Origin: Gordionus sp. m RMFG-2023
Taxonomy: Eukaryota; Nematomorpha; Gordioida; Chordodea; Parachordodidae
Direction: 5' to 3'
Assembly: GCF_954871325.1 (NCBI RefSeq)
Contig: NC_088778.1
Location: forward strand, 806,001 to 870,000
DNA length: 64,000 nt
The translations under genes were made by a program, and so were the position numbers. Shown piece by piece: positions 25,563 to 37,199 of the stretch. The notes beneath the pieces were generated by a model. The model was not told the DNA's origin. It did not search any database and was given only the letters and a program-made list of their open reading frames with translations. How positions within the stretch are numbered: position 1 is the first letter of the stretch; each line of letters starts with the position of its first letter.

Positions 25563-26948
25563 ATGATTGGAATTATCAATAAAACTATTGCAGGAAACAT
25601 GACCGAGATCCAATCCATCATCTTAAAAGAAATTTCGACTAAGGAACTCCAGGAAAATCTATTAAAGACTATTTGTGTCATCCTAGCATTCGGGATCCCT
25701 GGAAACATTTTAATGATTTTTCTGGTTATTGCTTCTAAACATCGTTGTCACGTTAAACAAAGATCAGATTTCTATTTCATATCATTGGCGTTGGCAAACA
25801 CACTAATATTCATGATTAAAATTCCCTGGGTCGTTTATAATATTAGGAATTTTGAAAATCATTACTCCCTAAATATTAGCCTATGGTTCGGGAAATTTGA
25901 ATGGTTCTTAGAAGACAGCCTCATCTGTTTCGTCAATTATCTATTGGCTCTGATGTCCATGGATCGCATGGTGGCTATTAAGTATCCTTTCATGTACTCC
26001 AATTTGTTCAAATTTAAAAATATCAAAAAATATGTGTACACTATCATGGTGGTCAGTCTAATTATAGCGTCGCCATTTTTAAATTATTTTCACGTAAAAC
26101 GTATTCACCCGTTTCGTTCGACTAACAATATAATGTACAACATGACAATACACGACATGACGGGAGATGCCACTTCCGCTACTCATGAATTATCTGACCG
26201 CCTCAAATATTTAGCAAATATTGACCCGATATACACGTACGTATTCAACGAAAAAATGAGAAAGTTCTCTTCGATATTCGACGAAGTTGAAGCTGTATTC
26301 ATGAATCTGATTCCCTGTATCATCATATTAACTAGCAACGTGATAACGGCTACCCTGTTTTATAAACGATCCAGATCTAATATGAAGAGATTAAATTTAC
26401 CCGCGTTCAGTGTAAGCCAGCCGATAGATCATATGGTATCTAATAATCCATTTTTCGCGAAAAAATTTCATTCCGAAACGCTCCCGAAATTCGAAGAACA
26501 AATCACCAATGCACCCCAGAACTTTATTGATAAGGATATCCCTTCGATCCATAGCGCCAGAAATCTTGAAAAATTCGAGTCATCTTCCCAAATTATCCCA
26601 AAAGGGAACCAAATTTCCCCGCGCATTACAATGGCGAGATCTGTATCGTTATCCGAGAAAATGAACATTATAAAGGCTAGAAACAGGGATTTCACGATAT
26701 TGATGGGGTTCCTGAGCTTAGCATCTCTCATATTTTCGCTGCCTTGGCTCATATTCGTATTCCAAAAGGGTCCCGCTTGGGAAGACGATTATTTTTTGGT
26801 ATCCAATCCTAAGTTACACTTTTTCGTGAACGTCATGATGTATCTTCAATACTTTACTTATCCGTATTTGATTATCTTGACATCGCCCCTATACCGGAAA
26901 TACCTTTTGAAATGTATTTTATGCCGCTCGTATTCTTACAAGCCATGA
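25563..26948 (+). CDS. Rhodopsin-like GPCR 'C' (orphan, single exon)
   Basis: Predicted 461-residue seven-transmembrane receptor of the plasma membrane; ligand unknown. The ATG at 25563 is chosen because MIGIIN is the shared start in all family members; the frame is open further upstream but without similarity. N-glycosylation sites NKT and NMT lie in the short N-terminus, which has no signal peptide. TM1 carries GIPGN, TM2 SLALAN (the usual Asp is Asn), TM3 ends in SMDRMVAIKYPF (a DRY-box variant), TM5 has LIPCIIILTSN, TM6 FSLPWLIFVF and TM7 YPYLIILTSPLYRKYL in place of NPxxY. A long Ser/Asn-rich third intracellular loop separates TM5 and TM6. The receptor type is clear; whether it signals canonically is not. 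It occurs once in the window, in the segment not covered by the inverted arms. Confidence 0.93.
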   Translation: MIGIINKTIAGNMTEIQSIILKEISTKELQENLLKTICVILAFGIPGNILMIFLVIASKHRCHVKQRSDFYFISLALANTLIFMIKIPWVVYNIRNFENHYSLNISLWFGKFEWFLEDSLICFVNYLLALMSMDRMVAIKYPFMYSNLFKFKNIKKYVYTIMVVSLIIASPFLNYFHVKRIHPFRSTNNIMYNMTIHDMTGDATSATHELSDRLKYLANIDPIYTYVFNEKMRKFSSIFDEVEAVFMNLIPCIIILTSNVITATLFYKRSRSNMKRLNLPAFSVSQPIDHMVSNNPFFAKKFHSETLPKFEEQITNAPQNFIDKDIPSIHSARNLEKFESSSQIIPKGNQISPRITMARSVSLSEKMNIIKARNRDFTILMGFLSLASLIFSLPWLIFVFQKGPAWEDDYFLVSNPKLHFFVNVMMYLQYFTYPYLIILTSPLYRKYLLKCILCRSYSYKP

Positions 26949-27769
26949 GTTTTCTTAAGTTTTTTTTAAAAATGTTAGAGTTACCTACAAGTTACAACAT
27001 GAATAAATAGGGGATATGTCACTTTTCACTGGGTTTTAAACGCGTTTAACTTATTACGAAATTGTTACATTTCCAATCTCATGAGAAATTTGTATCTGAG
27101 AGTTCAATTACAATAAAGCATAACAAAAATATATGATTCAATTCATTTTTCATAATTTATTTCTAATTATTTTTTTTGCTTTTTATTTATATAAATATTT
27201 TTATTTCTTAACTCAAAATAAATGAATTTTTATAAAAGACATGTGTACATCTAAAAACTTACTTCTAAGTAATTATTCTTTTAATACATTATTACTAAAA
27301 TAAGATTTCAACGTAGGTTTAGTAAATATTTCTAAAAATTGAATATATACTTGGATAGCTTTTGAAGGTTTCTCAGAAACTCTTACATCTACTTTAAAAG
27401 TTTTTTTTTATTTAGCAAACTTACCGGTATATATGTCGGATTATGAATATAAAATCCATATGAATTTTGAATCAGTTTAATTATTATGAATTATTTAGTA
27501 TACGATTTTAAATATATTGACCCATTTGATGCATTCCAAGTGAGTGTAAGAGTAGCTATTCCTGTGGATCTCAGCCATTTTTGACCATAAACATTTGACA
27601 ATTTATTTTTTATTAAATAAAATTTATTAATTTAAATGAGGAAATTCAAAAATTGGCTGCGGCGAAATTGTCTAATTTACAATGCGAATTAACTCTATAC
27701 ATGTTGGACATTTCCGATTCATTTTATTTCTAGACTCTGTGATCTAATTTAATCATTTCCGAATTAGAT
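26949..27769. other. 3' flank of GPCR C; part shared with 63240-63350
   Basis: The segment about 27015-27110 (TTTTAAACGCGTTT, TTATTACGAAATTGTTA, then ATGAG...ATCT) recurs in diverged form at 63240-63340, suggesting an old duplicated flank or a dispersed repeat. No gene is seen. Confidence 0.5.
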
Positions 27770-28020
<251 letters not shown>

Positions 28021-30275
28021 GTAAAACTAATCTATCTTAGATAATAACTTCATTATCATTAACTAGATTTTCTTAATATCTATATTAAAAAAAGACAAAA
28101 GTAAAAAGGTAAGAACGGGAGGAATGGAGACACGTTCAGTCTCAAATGCTTTAAAAGGCGTTTTCTAATCTCAGGTCGTATTAGAAGATGGAACTAGTTT
28201 CGTGTTCCTAGAATTAAAATGGAAATTTGAGCGTGTTAAGGTTTGTCTTATATTGGAGGCTCCTAAGCATCATTCAAATTTTTACAATGAGTAAAAAATG
28301 CTTTTCAGGAAGAAAAAAAAACTCAATAATTTTCCTCGGAATTTTACTTAGCCGGAAATGAGATTTTACGAGTGTCGCAAAAACATTTACTATCATTATT
28401 TGAAGAAAGAAAAATTGGGGAAATGTCATAAAGGAAAGAAAAACTATAAAACAACATTAACCGAACTTGAAAGATATCAGTATGTGTAGGTCCATCAAAC
28501 TCAAGAAAAATAAGAACCGTTTCAATGACATTGTTTCTAGATTTATATAAGATATTCACTAAAAAAATTCAGTTTCATATGAAGATTTAGTCCTTCATGT
28601 TTCAAATTTGATATCTTCAACTTAGAATTTTATATTAAAATAACTGAATGATATTTTTTTTAAGAATAATATATATTAAAATAAAGAAATAATGTTTAAA
28701 TTTTCTTTATTTTTAATGTTATTGTATGTGTAAGTAGGAAATTTTAAAAAAAAAACAATAGATGCTATTTTATAAGCCCCATAATATTCTCCCCCCCCCC
28801 CCTTAATTAGTTAGTATTTTTTTTCCTGAATTAGGTATCGTGTTAAAAATAAGTGTTAGAGTGATTATTGGGGGCAAATTTCTTCCACTTATCTCGTATT
28901 CCCATTTTTGTAAAATATATGGTGGATAAAATGACCAAGTCCGAAATTCATACCGGGTATTCTAGAAAATTATTTTTGTCATTTGCTAATTATGCTTAGA
29001 AACGTACAGGGAATCTCAAAGACTAGATGTAGATGATGATAAAATGATTCCACGATAGAAGTTTGGATAAATCGCTTTAATGGTGTGAAATGGGGGGAAT
29101 TTCTGTCATTAAAAAAATACTTTCAAATTGGTTATATACTTGGGATAGGGGAGACATGGATAAAATTTATACAGAGAAGATACGAAGAATTATAATTTAG
29201 TCCACAGGGATATACGGAGATATATCTGAGGGTTTCAGTTCACCACTAGCTCAATGCTCGTAAAACTAACGCCTTTTAAATAAGGGCATATTTTTATAAT
29301 CAGACATTCTTGTTTTTTATCAAGATGCTGAGATTTCTCTGAAGATTCTCTACTCTCTAAATAGTTTTTCTCCATTTTCCTATATTTTATCCTATTTTCC
29401 GACTCCACGTTTTCCCATCTCTCTCTCTAACTTCTCAACCTTTCGTTGTGTACCTTTATTTTCCCTATTTCTTATTGATTTCATTTAGCATTCTGATAAA
29501 TTTCTCTCATTGAATGCGTTCTTCATGAGTTGCGTCGATTATTTATAGAGAGTAATTCCAAATCTTTTTCGGCATCAAGCCTAAGCATTCCTTTATGTTT
29601 TACACTATCAAGCTATTTATTTGTCCTGTTTTTCCTTTAGAGTTCATTGGTAAAAATGTATGATACTAGTTGATGAATTAGCTATTTGTTTCATATTTAT
29701 TGAAAGTATCGCTGGAGTATTCTTCGAGTTGGTTTAATCCAGGCGTCACACCTGATAAAGAAATTATTATTAAGACATTTTTTATGACCACCGAGATCTT
29801 TGTTATTAGATATTCGCATTCAATCACTTATCTATCAGTAGTTCTAACATGAACGGGAAAAGATTTGGTCCGTTCGCTTCTATATATCAAGGGAGGAAGT
29901 AGAAAATATAGGCTATCTCGCAAAGTTAGTCAGCAATCAATTACATTTATAATTAATAATACAATTACAATTCCTATTTTTTTTCTATTTAATAACTATA
30001 ATTTATTTCATTTTTTTTTGAAAAAGGAATTCCTAATTCTCCACTCCCTAGGGGTTCAAAATAATTGAGGGGTAGGGGAGAGGACATCTCACACGCGTTA
30101 CCTTCTCGCGTAGACGCTGTTTATTGCTGAACATATTTTAAGCGTTTGCGATTCGCTCTCAGTATAGAAATGCTTTAAGCAAGCTAATGTGCCCGATCCT
30201 TTTCTCTCTCTTAGTGCCAGTTCTTATTTAGACTCCCTAATAGTGTTTAGGACACAGAGTTTCTCTTAAGCTGAA
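28021..30275. other. AT-rich region, no supported gene
   Basis: A C homopolymer of about 12 lies near 28791. Short frames such as 28344-28559 (minus) and 29865-30068 (plus) have no recognisable features. Nothing else is seen. Confidence 0.4.
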
Positions 30276-30520
30276 CTAATTCCTAAGTGTTTTTCGTTTG
30301 CCTGTTTGTTTAGAGTCCAAACTCCAACATGATGGAAACCCATCCAGTTCGTTACTTAACTAATTCCTAAGTGTTTTTCGTTTGCCTGTTTGTTTAGAGT
30401 CCAAACTCTAACATGATGGAAACCCATCCAGTTCGTTACTTAACTAATTCCTAAGTGTTTTTCGTTTGCCTGTTTGTTTAGAGTCTAAACTCCAACATGA
30501 TGAAACCCATCCAGTACGTT
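30276..30520. repeat. 84-bp direct tandem repeat, three copies
   Basis: Units start at 30276, 30360 and 30444 with CTAATTCCTAAGTG and contain GCCTGTTTGTTTAGAGT and AACATGATGGAAACCC. The third copy diverges near its end. In contig 1 the equivalent position is the very end of the contig, so the array probably stopped that assembly. Confidence 0.92.
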
Positions 30521-30624
30521 TTTGATAGATTTAATTCTTTCGGCAAATTTTAGCATATTTGGATCTCAATTTTCTAAAAAATAAGAAATCTTTAGGAATG
30601 TTAGAAAAAAAAATCGAGAATGTT

Positions 30625-30705
30625 AAGTCCCCTGCATTGGCCTAGTCTGCGAGAGCGTCGCTTACCAATCCGATGGTCACGGGTTCGAATCCCGGCTATG
30701 ATCAT
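30625..30705 (+). mobile_element. tRNA-derived SINE head
   Basis: A box TGGCCTAGTCTG at 30638-30649 and a perfect B box GGTTCGAATCC at 30682-30692. Flanking bases do not pair as an acceptor stem, so this is not a functional tRNA. The SINE body probably extends rightward, since the sequence up to about 30790 is also conserved in the arm copy, but its 3' end is not defined. Confidence 0.75.
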
Positions 30706-31103
30706 GTTTTCTTTCTTCTTAATCTAACTTCGTGGTTCTGTTCTTGGGGGGGGTGATATATAGGAGGCCTGACTCGACCAAGTGATTCCATTAAAACATA
30801 TGTTAATATCATTAACCTTTTTTCTTGTTGAGCAACTTGGTATTTAATCCGTTCCGCGTGTAACATTTTTTCATTTCTCAATCTGTACATTTTTAATAAT
30901 AGTTTTTCCATGATTGCGAAAACTCTGTGAGCCTATGGGACATGTTTTGGTCGGACAATATATTTTCGGTCTCTAAGCATACACTCAAAATCGTTCCCTT
31001 TCGAGAACGGTCATTTAAATGCCATAGTCAGGATTTTATTTACAGAAATATCCCCTTGATCTTATTTATCATTATTAGTCAGTTTTTTTTAGTCTATAAG
31101 GAG

Positions 31104-31273
31104 TAGTGTTGTTAAATGGCTTGATAAAAACGGCTAACTTAATATTTTAGCCAGAAAAAATATTACGCAAGAAATGAAGATTTTGGTCATAGATGACACA
31201 AATGTTTATACATCTATTAGAAAAGCCTGGAGGTTTAGGCAATATTTTTCTGGCTAAAATATTGAGTTAACGA
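31104..31273. mobile_element. MITE with TTAATATTTTAGCCAG inverted repeats
   Basis: It starts TAGTGTTGTTAAATGGCT and has nearly perfect internal inverted repeats (AATATTTTAGCCAG at the left, CTGGCTAAAATATT at the right). Against the rest of the inverted arm, the interior of this element lies in the opposite relative orientation to the one at 7746-8090, so the two arm copies differ by an inversion or by independent insertions here. Confidence 0.65.
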
Positions 31274-31499
31274 AACATGATGTATCTGTAGAAATTTAGG
31301 AAATGAGAAGTTACTTATAAACATAGAAATCACTTCTTAGATCCTTCTTTAGTTTTTTGACGAAGGATGATTTTTTAATGGAAATTTTTTTTTTTAAAAA
31401 AAAACGAAAAGATTAAAACATTAAAAAAAATTGTCTATAAATTTACAGAAATATTATATTTAAAAAAAAATAAATTAAAATCTAACGGCCAACATGGTG

Positions 31500-31632
31500 T
31501 TTATCAGAGACCAGCTGACCCGGTCCTAAGCCCGGCCCAGGTTGGCCCGGCCGAGTCGTATATTTTAAAACCGAATATTTGAAATCGACATTATTAGCTT
31601 ATATAAAAATAAAAAATATATATTTAATATAT
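31500..31632. repeat. GC-patch dispersed repeat, arm copy of 7377-7510
   Basis: Same CCCGGCCCAGG/GGCCCGGCCGAG words and AAAACCGAATATTTGAAATC core as its twin. Confidence 0.5.
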
Positions 31633-31634
31633 TT

Positions 31635-31703
<69 letters not shown>

Positions 31704-31741
31704 TTCTTCTTTCTTTCTTTCTTCTTCTTTCTTTCTTTCTT
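31633..31741. repeat. (TTTC)n microsatellite, long allele
   Basis: About 100 bases of TTTC with TTC interruptions; the twin tract at 7335-7371 is only about 37 bases. Confidence 0.95.
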
Positions 31742-34700
31742 CATATTAAATATTTAAAATATTTAAAGTATAAAAAAAAATTCTATTAGTTGAAAATGAA
31801 TTTTGAACGCGAAGGTATTCGATATTTTTAAGAGTTGATACTTTGTGTTCCCAATAAGGAACCGTGATCGGAAAATTAAAAATTTTGATTCTAATTTTAT
31901 TTGTCCTGTGTATTAAAAAATTTCTTTGGGGTTCTTTTGCTAAGGCTTCCTAAAAATGGAAATTAAATTGTATCCTTTGTATTATTTAATATATTTTGGT
32001 TACGGATTGAGTCAGAGGATTGATGTTAATGTTATGAAAGAGTGAAGAGCCGGAAGTATAGTCCCAATTAATGAGTTGCCCAAGAGTCTAATGAACTTGT
32101 CAAAAAAAAGGCCCTAACCAAAGATCTTGTTTCCAGCCGGCAGAAATGCTTCAGCATCTATTTTCCAAATCACGGTGCCCACATAATAATTATTTTAGCT
32201 AAAATCTTAATAGGGGGGGGGGCGCTTTGAAAAATTGCCAAATCGGACATTTTAAAAAACACTAGTTGTTACACCATCTGATCTCAATCCATTTAACTCG
32301 CAATAACTTAGCGGGCTAGAGATGAACTGGAATATGCGCAGTTCTAACAATTATCTTTACAATAATTATCCTAATGTAATATGTATTCCCACATAGTTTT
32401 AAAATCGGACCAATCACGACGTCCGAATTTAATCCAATTAAAATATCTAAATTCAATTAAAAAAAAGGCAAGATTAAATAATCTTGCATGGAAGAAATTA
32501 CAAAAGACATTATAAATTATTTACAGAGCTTAAATTAATAAATAAAAAGTAAATTCAAATAATTTCTAACCTTCTATCCTCTGCTTTTATAATTATTGGT
32601 ATTACAATTTCTAAACCATTTTATCTTCCTTTTTCTTCTCATAGAAATTTCTTACTTTCCGTTCCGCAACCTCGTGTCTGTTCCCCCCTCGTTGATTTCT
32701 ATCATTTTTTTAAAAAATTTAAAAAAAAAATAGTCGAGTTTTTGAATTCATTCATTCATTAGGTCGCTAAACTGCACACGATTGGTCATCTATTTCCTTT
32801 GACGTTTCTTTCATTTATTTTAAAATATTTCGTCAAAAGCTTAAACACTCTGTTCCGAATGCTTTCACATTTTTTGTTATGTTTTTCTAGCCTTGGTGGA
32901 AGCTACAAAATCACGCCGCTTTGCTCCACTAGTTAAAACGAAGAGAAGAAGGTGCCAATTAGGTATATAGTTTTTGTTTAATAATCTTACATAATATTTT
33001 CTATTTATTTAACTTGCTATGAAGAAGAAACGCGGCCATAATTTATGCCATTTTTAAGCCGAACGTCTTTTAATAATTAATGATTACGTTGCTTGCTTTG
33101 AACTAAAGAAACAAACAAAATAACTATTATATTATGTATATTATTTACCATCTATTATAGAGTAAAAAAAATTATATTAATATGCTGCTATCAAATTATT
33201 TTATATGATATTTAATTAACAAAATAAACCAATTATAAACGTAATTTTTAATTAATCTTAATAAAACATATTTTGGCATATATAATCTATGATATAAATG
33301 AAAGTGACAATTATTTATGTTAGACTCTATTTAGCCGATTTTGAAAAAAAAAATGGCTTAATCAAGACTGTATCTAAGAAATTATTAACTATGCTCAAAA
33401 TTTGTCCCAAAAGAGAGCAGAAATGCTTGGCACCCCTCTTATGGAAAATTGCTAAAATCTTGATTTAGTAACTTTTAGTTCGAAATTCAGTCTTTTATTA
33501 ACACATATGAACTAGTAAAATACAATGATCTTATTTCAATGTTTTGGCAACGCTTTTACAGTCAAAGGAGTGAAAGGGTGCTTGTATTACACATATTTAA
33601 GTTAGGACTATGGTTCTATGCCAGTATATTTTTTTTATTATTAATATATTTATTTGTGAAATCTTTTTCTAAACGCTTCACGCTAAATCATTGCATAATA
33701 TTCGAACGCGGAAATTGTATGCATGTTCGACGTTTCTTGGCCATCAGGAAAAAAACCCTTCAAAGTGTCACAAGGTATAAAATATTTATTAGAGATTTTC
33801 AAGATCGAAATAAAGTTTAATCATCAATAATGACAAATTTTATAGACATAAAGCCATGACATATGTTCATTGACATATAAATATATTGGTTGTATAAATC
33901 GCTAATCCTGCTCTTATATTATTCTTTGTTCTTCTTCAAAGATGACAGGTAGTTCTCTCCAAAACGACAGTTTTTTTTAATTGACAAAACTTATAAATTC
34001 TCCGATATAATTTCGAAATGCCAATTATTTTTAATTTCGATAAATAATGGCTTTGTAAATTTCTTTTCAGATCTAAACAAGGATTTTGTAGTTATCTTTC
34101 TAAAGTCTAACGCCATTTCTATACAGAACGTATTTTTTGAGCGATTTTCTAGGGCATATTTCTAGTTAATTTTCATTTATTTATTATCCAAAACAAAGGA
34201 TGATGATTTGTCGTATTAATTTTTGCCTACCGCAAACGCTTCCAGACACTACTTAATCGTTTATAAAAAACAACAAAAAAAACATTTTGTTTTAAAATGG
34301 CCAAATACAGGGACTTGACATTTATATTAGTTTTTTTTTAAAAAGGATCTGTCTACAGACTCCAACAATAATTACATGATTAGATATTGAAAAAGCAGTT
34401 ATGAATACAATATTTAATCCAAAAAATAACAAATATATGGTATATTGCTATAATTACCATAATTACTATAGGAAAAAGAATTTAAAAATATTTACAAATA
34501 TTAAGATAGTGGACACTTTACTATATATGTGTGTTAGAAAAAAAGAAAAATATACAAGTTAATTTAATATTAAAAAATATATTAGGATAACGATTTGAAA
34601 CCATATAAACATATAATTAATAATATTAATAATAATAATAATATAAATTGTAATTTATTTTTTATTAAAGATTAATATGGCTTCTATATCCCACTAAAAT

Positions 34701-34946
34701 AATAACTAATAAATATCATTAAAAAAAACTTTCAAATATTTATTCATTATCAATTTATCGGCTAAAAGTGATTTAAAATTTTAAAAACAAAAACGATAAT
34801 AATAATATATAACATGAAATAGAAGTCATATCACTTAGCGTATAGATGTAAAAAATAGTTTTTCAATATTAATCCCCTATTAATCATATTTAAATGATTC
34901 TCATTCATCAGCTGATCTCCAGATTGGTTTTTTTAAATCAATTAAA
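31742..34946. other. Upstream region of GPCR A, no supported gene
   Basis: Mirrors 4083-7334. It contains the 33539-33820 frame (one possible membrane segment, start MFWQRFYSQR) that is only half conserved in the twin. It also contains a copy of the TTTTAGCTAAAATAATTATT dispersed repeat in reverse at 32120-32215. No promoter element could be assigned. Confidence 0.45.
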
Positions 34947-36398
34947 ATGATCGGAATTATTAACGTAACAATCAAGGGAAACTTGACCCAGCTGAGAGCC
35001 ATGATCTTGAAGGAAATCATGGGTGAGATTAAAGAACCCAACAGCAAACTACTGCACTATCTCGGCATGGTCATAGCGTTGGGGATTCTTGGTAACCTTC
35101 TCATGATGTTTTTGGTGATCGCAGCCAGACCCGATTCCCATGTTCAGCAGAGATGCAAATTTTACTTTGTAACCCTGGCTTTGGCCAACATGTCGATATT
35201 GATAGTTATGACTCCCTGGGTGGTTCATGATATAAAGAAATATAAAATGCAGTATACCCTCATTTCTAGTGTATGGTTCGGGAAATTTGAATGGTTCTTC
35301 GAGGACATTTTCATCGGTTTCATCAATTATCTCTTGGCTTTGATGTCTATGGATCGCCTCTTCGCCATCAAATTTCCGTTCCTATATTTTGATTGGTTTA
35401 AATTTCTAAATGTCAAAAAATATGTGTGCGTCATTATGGTGGTTAGCGTAATAGTAGCCTTGCCTTATTTAAATTATTATCGAATAAAGCAAATATATTG
35501 GTTCCATCAGAATGAACATAACACTAGCTCGTATATGGTTGGAGGCAACGATGTTTTATTTAATACCAGCAAAATAATCTCTAACGGAACTAAGGATGTT
35601 CAATTTACTATCCAACCATTTCCCGACCACGAATCATTATATATTCACCCAACGTACAGGTTCGAGTTTAATGAACAAATGAAAAAGTTTTCTTTGATAT
35701 ACGATAAAATGGAAGCGGTATTCACCAATCTGATTCCTTGCATCATCATATTGACTAGCAACGCAATAACGGCGACCCTTTTCTATAAACGATCCAGGAC
35801 TAATATAAAGAGATCAGGAACTATTACTATCCCTTCAACGGATATTGAAGGGCCTAGTAAAAATAATCCCTTTTCCGGAAAATATTGGCATTCCAAAATT
35901 CTCTCAAGTTATAAAAAATGCGCCAGATCGACCCCAAAGACCAATATTAATAGCATCTTTCCCATTCCCAATGATTTAACATCCATTCACCCCAGCAGTT
36001 CGAATGAAATTAAGTTTGACAATTCTAAACAATCCAAACTAATTCAGCATTCCTCAAAAGGCAACCAAGTTTTACAGGGTAGTTCTCCATTGACGACCGT
36101 GAATACCGCATCATCTAGAAAAAATCAATTGATCAAAGCTAGAAACCGAGATTTCACGATATCGACGGGTTGTTTATGCTTGGCATCTGTCATATTCTCC
36201 CTCCCTTGGCTAATATTCATATTCCGGAAGTTGCCAACCTGGGAAGATGACTTTTTGATGACCAATCCTGTTCTCTTCTTTTTTGTTTATATCATGATGT
36301 ACAGTCAATACTCGGCATACCCTTATTTGATTATTGCAACGTCGCCTCTTTATCGAAAATATCTCTTCAAAACTTTATTCTTCCGTCTTTGTTTTTAA
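34947..36398 (+). CDS. Rhodopsin-like GPCR 'A' (orphan, single exon)
   Basis: Intact 483-residue receptor. N-glycosylation sites lie at N6 and N12. TM1 is about residues 36-60 with GILGN; TM2 about 72-95 with LALAN at 77-81 (Asn in place of the usual Asp); TM3 about 108-134, then SMDRLFAIKFPF with the DRY-like DRL at 136-138; TM4 about 157-178; TM5 about 254-279 with the proline of LIPC. A roughly 120-residue Ser/Thr/Asn-rich third loop follows; TM6 is about 404-427 with SLPW and TM7 about 443-466 with YPYLI instead of NPxxY. The cysteine usually found at the top of TM3 is absent, and I see none in the second extracellular loop, so the standard class A disulfide appears missing. The other arm copy (2630-4082) has a one-base frameshift. 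Family class is confident; ligand and G-protein coupling are unknown. Confidence 0.94.
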   Translation: MIGIINVTIKGNLTQLRAMILKEIMGEIKEPNSKLLHYLGMVIALGILGNLLMMFLVIAARPDSHVQQRCKFYFVTLALANMSILIVMTPWVVHDIKKYKMQYTLISSVWFGKFEWFFEDIFIGFINYLLALMSMDRLFAIKFPFLYFDWFKFLNVKKYVCVIMVVSVIVALPYLNYYRIKQIYWFHQNEHNTSSYMVGGNDVLFNTSKIISNGTKDVQFTIQPFPDHESLYIHPTYRFEFNEQMKKFSLIYDKMEAVFTNLIPCIIILTSNAITATLFYKRSRTNIKRSGTITIPSTDIEGPSKNNPFSGKYWHSKILSSYKKCARSTPKTNINSIFPIPNDLTSIHPSSSNEIKFDNSKQSKLIQHSSKGNQVLQGSSPLTTVNTASSRKNQLIKARNRDFTISTGCLCLASVIFSLPWLIFIFRKLPTWEDDFLMTNPVLFFFVYIMMYSQYSAYPYLIIATSPLYRKYLFKTLFFRLCF

Positions 36399-37191
36399 CA
36401 AAAATTAAGATTATATTAAATGTTAAGTTAACCATAATTTGGAACTTAATGTTGACTTGGCATTGGGTCTTTGAAACCGGACGAGATAGGTCATGATAAT
36501 ATTTTGACAATTATCGTGAATTATTTTATTCAGAAAACTTACATGAATCATTTGATAAATCCCTAAAATTGTTTTGCGCTTACCCCAAATTTCTTCAAAT
36601 CGGAATTATTTTATTACATGTTACGTCTGTCAAATTTCATGTGACATGTAAATGAGGATATTTTCGAAGATGTTAATTTTAAAAGGAAAGTTTTATAAAG
36701 AACATTTTTTTTTTGAAGATGAGGATTATTAATTTTTTTCTTGTAATCACTTTAATATCTTGGATTTATATTTCAAACTTCTACATGGTATAAATTAAAT
36801 TATAAATAAAATGCCTTATATAATTTATTTTTTGTAATTTAGCGTAAATATCACTATTACTTATATTTTAAATTTTTGTATCTAATTATTTTATAATTAT
36901 GTTGGATCGAGTAATAAAGAGTGATAGAAAAATTATTTATATATATGGGGTTTCGGAATCTCTCAATTTTAAATCATACTAAGGGCGATTTTTGGATTTT
37001 AAAAATCTGTTCTTACAGGAATTGTTGTATTCCAGCATGTGCAGAGTATTTACCTCTATAAATTTCAGCACATTTTAGTATTTTTTTTATAATTTATATG
37101 AAAAATTCATATAAAAATTAATATAATCATAGAAGTAGTTCTATAAAGTTCGTGGCAAAATTGTTTGAAATTTACAGTTTGGTATTCTACC
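36399..37191. other. 3' flank of GPCR A, no gene seen
   Basis: AT-rich DNA between the receptor stop codon and the hAT target site, equivalent to 1837-2629. Confidence 0.5.
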
Positions 37192-37199
37192 CATGCTAG

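Noticed and set aside
30627-30705. Functional tRNA gene
   Set aside because: A and B boxes are present but the acceptor arms do not pair; a SINE head fits better.
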